Origin: Gamarada debralockiae
Taxonomy: Eukaryota; Ascomycota; Leotiomycetes; Helotiales; Hyphodiscaceae
NCBI GenBank assembly: GCA_002803225.1
Contig: NXFV01000795.1
Location: forward strand, 1 to 64,000
DNA length: 64,000 nt
Direction of reading: 5' to 3'
How positions within the stretch are numbered: the stretch's first letter is position 1; each line of letters begins with the position of its first letter. The notes under the pieces are model-generated. The model ran no database searches, was not told the origin of the DNA, and saw nothing but the letters and a program-made list of their open reading frames with translations. The translations under genes and the position numbers were made by a program. This document shows positions 57,452 through 64,000 of this stretch, in pieces.

Positions 57452-60134
57452 TCATGAAGGTCCGTTCCCATTCGTCTTATAAATTCCCAAACCCAACGCT
57501 GCGTCCTTTTCATCCCGTAAATGTTTCGTATCTTCCTGGATCCGTGCTTTATCCTCAATATGCGCTACATCTCCCATAAGGTATTTCTCGTTCCGTTCCA
57601 CTGGCTGTCCATTTCCATTCATAAGGAGATTGGGTTGGAAGTGAGTTGGGGAGGAGTCAGGCCAGAGAATCTTATGCGCTTCTTCAGCCGACATCGGTTG
57701 TTCATTCTCGCTGATTGGCGAATAGGGCGGTGACACATCGTAGAGATCGTTTGATCGTGTCGACATAATGTTGTCTGACGTTAAGTATTTGGAATTTCTG
57801 CCGCTTCGAGATGGATTGAGGTTGAGAGGACTTGGGGATACGATATCCCGTCCGAGTGCACCTCGAGCTGATGCAATTTCAGGAGTAACCATTGACATCG
57901 TCCGCCTTCTTACCGCTTTCATGACATTCTTCAGTAACGCTGCTTCATTCCTCTTGTACGCACCATAAAACCCCTTATCGATCATCGCAGCTGCGGCCAG
58001 GTCATCCTCATCATCAAGATGCGACAGAATACGCAGGCAGATCGCCTCATGAGACGATACCGTTGCCATCTCCTGCCGCCCATCGTCCTCATCCGGTACT
58101 GGCAGTTCATGCACTTCAGGAGACATATGGTCCTCATCCGCATGTTTGGATAGCGCCCATCCACTCTTCCCGCTGACATCCTTCAACGTTAAGCCCTGGA
58201 TACTGTTATAGATATCATTAATTGCGCTTCTGAACGCAGGAGCATAATCGCAGACACCGCTATGGACTTGTGGCGCGCTGGGCATCAATCTTAAACAATC
58301 TACCAGTTCCTTGATACTGCGCCGCGGAGATTTAGGGAGGTCATGGAAGCCAACATTTTTCATAATGCTTGGCAAGACTCGCAACTCGTTGTAAACGAGC
58401 ATCAGCCACCCTAGGTTTGTCGCATCGCATAGATGAGAGCCTCTTGGACAGCGAGGCGCAGTTGTTAGTACCAGGGATCCAACGCCGGCCTTTCGCTCTG
58501 TATCCTCCTGGGGAGGTCGGAAATACTCTTCGATAGCATTTGTGCAGCATTCGTGGATTTGAGCTAGCTTTGCGGATCGGATGGCGTTGATTTTGTCTCG
58601 GATGGTTTGAGGCCAGAGGTGTTTGCTTTGGATTTGCTCTTCGTCAACGGCATTTAAGATTGCAGTCTTCGACATCCTGGTAAATATTCCTCGAAGTCCG
58701 AAGGCGTAGCTAATGAGCAACAGACCATCGGGGCTATCGTCGCCTGCCATGTGCATCCATTGAGGTAGCCATTGGTATTCCACCTGTAGCTCGAGGGGTG
58801 ATGTGCATCGATATCTCAAGCACACCTCAGCAATGCTGACAAACACTGGGAAGTCAATCTCTCTTGGAACTTTCTGATTGTGCATATGTGCAGCATGGAG
58901 CAGTATCGTCAAAGCCTCGTGGTTGTTCAATTCGATTTGTGGCATGCGAAAGACCTTTACCTCCATCCCATCTTTGCAAGTATGCAGTGAAGGTGGTGGT
59001 GGAAAGTCGTTCATTGCATCCAGCGAGTTGCTCTTCCGCTGCTGGTTCGGCGACAAAGCCTGCGAGAAATACGGCGATGCCTCCGCCAAAAGATGTGAAG
59101 AAACCCGGAACCTGAGGATCGGGTGTATTTCAGAAGCGGCATTCGCAAACTCCAATATAGTGTCCCCATTCTTCGCAATAACGTATTCACGAGTCGCCAT
59201 GTTAGGAGCCTCCCCCGAATCCGCAATATCGAACAGATTCTCCGTTGCCTGAAGATCAAGCTTCAATCTGTCGAAATTCAGAGATCGAATCTTGTATTGT
59301 TCCCAGAAAAGAAGCTTTTCTGATTTCATGCGGTGGACGCTGGCGTCTCTCCATTTTATGATCAAGTTCTTCCGCAAAACCTTATCCGCCAGGAAAGCCT
59401 CCAACTGTGGTTCCGATGCTTCGGGTTCGTAGGCTTTATATGTCGTTAATAAGGAGGTGCGGAGGTTGTCGAGCATTAGCTCTTGTGTAGCTTTGTATTC
59501 GTGGATAGCTGTGAGCCATTGGTCGTTGACTTGAAGAGACGTTTCTGTGAGCGAGCCGCTGTGCAGTGATCCATTATCCAAAAGACCGTTGGGAGCTTCG
59601 AGGGACACGTTTTTATGATTGTTCTCTACTCTCATAAATTAGTGATAGACTCCGCGGAAATACGTATCTGTACTACATACGGGATTTCTCAAGCAAGCTC
59701 CTGCACAGTTGAAGCGATTCCTCCCTCAACTTCTTGTAGACTTCCCATACTGCATCGACTTTCTTCGGATCGGGTCCAGAAGGAGCCTTTCGTATTCGTC
59801 GGATGTTTTCACGGAGGTGTAGATATTCCGTATCGTGGGTCGCGCCGACGAAGGAATCCGGCGAGGGTAGGTTTCCATTTGATCGGACTGGTTCGATGTC
59901 TGGCAGAGTGAACGGCGAACTTAGGATTTTGTCCGAGTGTTGTGGCTGCCACTTGATTAGAGGGGGCCGCTTTCTGGAAACAAATCTCCTTACCTCAAAG
60001 ATCTTATCTGAACTCCCATTCTCGTCCCTGCTTTGTTTCTTCTTGCTGAAGAAGCTGAGTCGATTCTTTGGACTGGCGGTTGAATTCGACGTCGCACTGC
60101 TCGAATGTGAGGAGTGTCGCATGATACTGGACAT
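57452..60134 (-). CDS. Conserved fungal protein, BTB- and F-box-like regions
   Basis: Two exons (60134-59681, 59628-57452) give 876 aa. The N-terminus is Ser-rich and basic. A coiled-coil-like region (YKATQELMLDNLRTS and following) occupies about residues 180-280. A stretch near residue 300-440 reads like a divergent BTB/POZ domain (GDTILEFANAASEIHPILRF, RVSSHLLAEASPYFSQAL, then EALTILLHAAHMHNQKVP and VCLRYRCTSPLELQ). Further on, ICLRILSHLDDEDDLAAAAM resembles an F-box. The tail is Ser/Pro/Asn-rich. This suggests a scaffold or ubiquitin-ligase adaptor. Domain calls are by eye and need profile searches. The intron acceptor GAGAG gives phase-correct LENNHKNVSLE. Intact. Confidence 0.7.
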
Positions 60135-60666
60135 AATGATAATGTATCCTCAACGAACAATGACTGGGTGATGGGTGCGCCGGTCAACAAACAATACCAG
60201 CATCATGGGCGATGGCAATGTGATGATGGATGATGATGGATGATGGTATGTTGTGCTGGGAAGAAGATTCGGGTAAGGCTGTTAACACTTGACTTGACAG
60301 GGACGCCAAGCTTTGACAGTGCGGGGCGCAGTGAAGTCCGCTGGGATCTTCGCTCTCGTTCTCGGCCGGCGTAGCGAACAACGGTCGGGAGTCAGCGCCC
60401 TGTGTTTGACTCACAAAATAATTCGCCATAAATTCAAATCCCATCTTCCTCGCGTTTTCCATTCTCCCGGGCATTCATCATACTCTGTTCTATTCAATTT
60501 GCCACATTTTACTCAATCAATTGGCTCCTGACGTCCAAGTTTCATCGAATTCCCACGAGGCTGAATCCGTGCGCGAGGCGGACACGCGAGTAGGCAACCA
60601 TAAATTTCCCTCATCGGCTCATCTGATCTTGAAGATCATTGATCGTCGAGAATCCGATTACCCGGC

Positions 60667-61977
60667 ATGGCGCACCAGACTCAGCCCGAGCCTAAGCTCG
60701 TCAAGCTTGATGGACGGACTGGAGAAGGTGGCGGACAGCTGTGTAGAATTGCTGTTTCGTTAGCAGCGTTGACTGGAACTCCGCTGAGAATTGACAATGT
60801 TCGTGGCAATAGGTAAATACACCCTGGTGTTTTATGTGGAAGAGTTTCTGCTAATATTCATCCAAGAGAAGGCAAACGAGGAGGTGGTGAGTTTCTTTAA
60901 TCTCTTCTGCTGGTTCTTCAATTGACCCGTTTGCCAGGACTCAAAGCACAACACGTTTCCTGTATCAAATGCCTCGCAGAAGCTACTGAAGCAGAAGTCA
61001 CCGGCTGCACCGTTGGAAGCAAGTCTTTCGAATTCAAAGCGAAGCTATCACCAGTGAATTTGGTTAATCGAAATATCAAGATCAAGGCCGAATCAGCAGC
61101 AAGTGTGCTTTTGGTCTTTCAGTCCATCCTCCCTTTCCTTCTCTTTGCAGGAGATGACAGAGGTTCTCCAATTACTGTCACAATCCAGGGAGGAACCAAC
61201 GTCAGTTTCTCGTTGTCATTCGAGTATCTGGATCAAGTCCTCCTTCCGGCCTTGGAGAGATTTGGTGTCACGGTTGAACGGAAACTGGAATATCGAGGCT
61301 GGTCTCATGGGTCGATACAGCTTGGTTCTGCCAAGTTTCAAATTACGCCTCTTCCTCTAGGACATTCAATCAAAGCTCCGGAATGGCCAAAAGAGCGCGG
61401 GACAATCACGAAGATCGACGTCTCAATCATAGTACCGAAAGACCTCCAAGCGCCTCTGAATAGGTCCTTGGAATTCGAAATCGAGCTAGTCTTCCCGGGA
61501 GTCGAATTGAGCTTCATACTTGTCGAGGATAGTATGCATAGAGCGCGGATCTACACCCTCCTCGTCGCACATACAACAACTGGCCTACGGTTTGGATGTG
61601 ACTGGCTTTACGACAAGAAGACAAAAGACAGAACCTCCGATGAAATTGCCACACAAATAGCGAAGAAGGTCGTGGATGGACTCGATGCTGAAATCCGGAA
61701 GGGAGGTACTGTTGATGAGTATCTCCAGGATCAATTGATTGTTTTCCAGGCTCTGGCTGAAGGAACATCGAGCATTCCTGGATCGGCTGAAGCAATTACC
61801 TCAGACAAGGAACGAGTCGATCATACTGATGAGCCCTTTGGAGAAGGGAGCACTCATACAACAACGGCCAGATGGGTTACGAGTCAGCTGTTGCCACAAA
61901 CAAAGTGGATTGATAAAGGTCGAATATGCGAAGGTGTTAGTTTCGGAGTCTCTGCGACCTCAGGATCCAGCACATGA
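60667..61977 (+). CDS. RNA 3'-terminal phosphate cyclase (RtcA-like)
   Basis: The enzyme turns RNA 3'-phosphates into 2',3'-cyclic phosphates using ATP via a covalent AMP-His. Exons 60667-60812, 60867-60886 and 60938-61977 total 401 aa. The N-terminal signature [20 protein letters not shown] is typical, as is [18 protein letters not shown], which becomes in frame only through the 20-nt middle exon. [20 protein letters not shown] and [10 protein letters not shown] belong to the cyclase and insert regions. The C-terminus extends through [14 protein letters not shown], where the family has its catalytic-histidine segment. The tiny exon would be missed by most gene predictors. Length is near the eukaryotic norm. 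Confidence 0.85.
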
Positions 61978-62052
61978 TCCCATACCAATGGGCAATCATC
62001 AAAATGGCCGTGGGCAGCTTCACAATCTATTTCCGCCCTATTCAATGGTTAC

Positions 62053-62876
62053 CTATATAAGAAACGCCCCCGAATCAGACGCAGCAATTCTTCCCGTCAC
62101 ATTAGAATCTTTCAACACAAATACGCCTCAGCAACCTCCTCAGCCGTCCCAGCATATCCGGTCGGATTCCGTTCCGCCCACTGCTTATACATCGTCTCCC
62201 TCTCCTCGCTCTTATGTCCTTCCACAACTCGGTATCCAGCCATCCGGGACTCACCAAATTCGCCCTTATCGGCTTCAAATCCAATGCCAGATTCCTCGTA
62301 CTACCATACAGACCCGTCGCATACCCTGATACCACAGACCAGTTTGGAATCGGGTGCTCAGCGACGGATCCTGTGTTGAGGATGATTGAGGAGTTGGAAC
62401 TTTGGTTTAGGTAGCGAGAGCCGACTTTTGCTACTAAAGAGGGGTGCTGCGAATCGGATTTGGCCAGCCCTCTGAATGCCTTCCAAAGTTGCATCCTGCA
62501 AGAGCATCGAAGCCAATTTATCGCCCGCTGTGAAGACGATGTGATCTACCTCCCCCGCCTTCTCAAAGAGTCCCTCGATATCTTGTTCAAGCTGGTTTCG
62601 AGAGATCGCAGCTATATCCTGTAACCTTGCTGCCGGGGTATGAGGTCTTGAGTCTGGAGATGGCGGACTCGACGCACATGGTGGAGGATGAGGATATTGC
62701 TACGGTGGCACCGGATTCGAGGGATGCTTCTGCGACGCTGAATCCAATTCCTATGTTTCATCAGTCAGAGCCTGTCTCCTTCCAATAACAAAAAACATAG
62801 ATTTTTGTCTACCAGAAGTTCCTCCAATGACTAGAACGTGCTTTCCAGCGAGTTTGTTGTATTTTTGTTTCGGCAT
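62053..62876 (-). pseudogene. Short-chain dehydrogenase, multiply frameshifted
   Basis: Starting at the ATG at 62876 (exon 1 to 62813, intron 62812-62751), the protein begins KLAGKHVLVIGGTSGIG, the NAD(P)-binding motif of classical SDRs, then VAEASLESGATVAISSS. The rest is homologous to SDRs (DHIVFTAGD, SIILNTGSVAEHPIPNW, RANLVSPGWLDTELW, NPTGYAGTAEEVAEAYL) but each block lies in a different frame. At least three or four single-base indels are needed, at about 62613, 62433, 62195 and 62085. The 62750-side intron is canonical. Read as a pseudogene converging on the RNA cyclase, whose stop is 76 bp away; the intact cyclase argues against generally poor sequence here. Confidence 0.7.
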
Positions 62877-63592
62877 TTTTGACAGTTTCACATACGATTA
62901 ATATTGACTGGGAATGAATTGGATTGGCATAGAGTGAGTAATTGACGCAGTTGATTGCAAATTTATAATTTCTACGCTCTACATCACACCCCCAAGCCTA
63001 AATGTCTAAAAGCCTAACGCCGTGACATCATGCCGGAAGATCCTCATTAGTGCCTCGCCCATTTCCTAAGATGCCCAAAGAACCATTTTGGAACATCGGA
63101 TTCTAGCTTCCGCATGCTTCATTTTGAAGAATACCTCTTGCTCGGGAATATGCTTTTAAATCCGTCTCCCGCAAGAAGGTGCTTGGAAAGGAGGGGCTAA
63201 AGAAGTCGCTTAGTCAGACTCTGTGGAACAACCTCCCTGCTGCATATTGTCTTTGGGCTGAACATGCATCGTTTGGATATTGATATACAAAGTATTATTG
63301 TGATGAGTGAACGTTCTTGGTGTCTAAGGTTCTTACAGGGTCCTTGTACCGTACTCGCACTTCGCGGCCGCATGTTTCAACCGCGAACCCTCCCACTTTT
63401 TGACCCTCTCCTTATCGCTCGCTTATCGCAACGACCCCTCATTCCTCCTCTAACAGCAATACTCAGCGACTCCACCATCTGCTCACATAATCTTTGAATT
63501 TCGTATTAAGAACGCCCTTATCCTCTCTCTTTGCTCTAAGTCCCTTCCTCATAATATCTAATTTGCTCAATATCATAAGGAGAGATTTCACA
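62877..63592. promoter_or_regulatory. Divergent promoter region
   Basis: 716 bp between the divergently oriented SDR relic and the DUF1989 gene. It carries CT-rich tracts just before the 63593 start codon, and no recognisable gene. Confidence 0.4.
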
Positions 63593-64000
63593 ATGGCACC
63601 CACCCTCATCCCCGCCCTTCACGGCCTCGCCATCCCTCTCTCCTCGGGGAAAACTCTAAAAATCACCAACACACATGGCACCCAAGTAATCGATACCTGG
63701 GCCTTCACGACCTCTCGATTAACCTCATCCCCCTTCTCCCCTGAACCCGCCATTCTCTCCCAGATGTCGATGCAACACACGCGTGCATCCTTACAGAAGA
63801 CTATTCCGAGGGTTGGGGATAGTTTGTATAGTAATGAGAGGAAGAAGATGTTGACTATTACGGAGGATACGACCTCTGGTGTACATGATACGTTGATTGC
63901 GGCGTGTGATAGGTGGCGGTATCATGAGCTTGGGGTGGAAGGGGCGTTGGAAGGTAGTCACAGAAGTTGTGCTGATAATTTGGTTGAGGGGTTGGCTGCT
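63593..64000 (+). CDS. DUF1989 (urea carboxylase-associated-like) protein, partial
   Basis: The ATG at 63593 opens a frame running off the window end (136 codons). GKTLKITNTHGTQVIDTWAF is the opening of the DUF1989 fold. SQMSMQHTRASLQKTIPRVG, then SNERKKMLTITEDTTSGVHD and RSCADNLVEGLAA follow in the order seen in fungal DUF1989 proteins, a family linked in bacteria to urea carboxylase gene clusters. The fungal role is not established. The 3' end lies outside the window. Confidence 0.85.
   Translation, partial: MAPTLIPALHGLAIPLSSGKTLKITNTHGTQVIDTWAFTTSRLTSSPFSPEPAILSQMSMQHTRASLQKTIPRVGDSLYSNERKKMLTITEDTTSGVHDTLIAACDRWRYHELGVEGALEGSHRSCADNLVEGLAA

Noticed and set aside
1..64000. CRISPR arrays, bacterial operons or a provirus
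   Set aside because: Intron-rich eukaryotic genes throughout; no direct-repeat/spacer arrays and no viral replication or capsid genes recognised.

Overview
This is nuclear DNA of a filamentous ascomycete (Pezizomycotina). The evidence is short GT-AG introns of about 45-160 bp in most genes, a Zn2Cys6 regulator, HET-, NLR- and OTT_1508-type proteins, AT-rich DNA that looks mutated by RIP (repeat-induced point mutation), and solo LTRs. A leotiomycete-like fungus is my best guess, but the class cannot be fixed from sequence alone. Gene models below were spliced by eye from frame continuity.

Layout. 1-3.1 kb: TA-rich, RIP-like repeat graveyard carrying three solo LTRs with target-site duplications. 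3.2-8.8 kb: divergent pair of a TRI12-type MFS efflux pump and a Zn2Cys6 regulator, with CGG/CCG palindromes in the shared promoter; the pump looks damaged. A 272-bp TA-flanked MITE sits 22 bp behind the regulator. 9.5-13.6 kb: a tetraspan membrane protein, an acidic conserved protein and a prolyl-4-hydroxylase-like dioxygenase. 14.7-24.7 kb: a truncated monooxygenase start, repeats, a patatin/NB-ARC/TPR fungal NLR with a 1-bp deletion in its patatin oxyanion loop, an LTR, and a ten-exon glutamine-dependent NAD synthetase paralogue in which two introns share sequence (introner-like). 27.4-32.4 kb: a secreted TAP-like hydrolase and a C2H2 zinc-finger protein. 32.4-39.4 kb: gene desert with a 16-bp minisatellite and a four-copy GC-rich hairpin motif. 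39.4-47.6 kb: an OTT_1508-like deaminase gene split by a hAT-like MITE with a perfect 8-bp target duplication, a conserved fungal protein, a Gly-rich lipid-anchor candidate, and a HET-domain relic. 48-50 kb: an FAD monooxygenase with an in-frame TAA. 50.7-64 kb: conserved block with EMC1, a TCD/ThiF-type tRNA t6A dehydratase, a broken VOC protein, a BTB/F-box-like conserved protein, an RNA 3'-phosphate cyclase, a broken SDR, and the start of a DUF1989 protein.

Main message. Between 14.7 and 47.6 kb lies a repeat-rich accessory island where the self/non-self-recognition-type genes (NLR, deaminase, HET) are all disrupted, while the NAD synthetase paralogue and the secreted hydrolase among them remain open. 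Long intact frames elsewhere (EMC1, 57.5-60.1 kb gene, TAP hydrolase) argue that the lesions are mostly real decay and not general base-calling error, though single-base indels need read-level confirmation.
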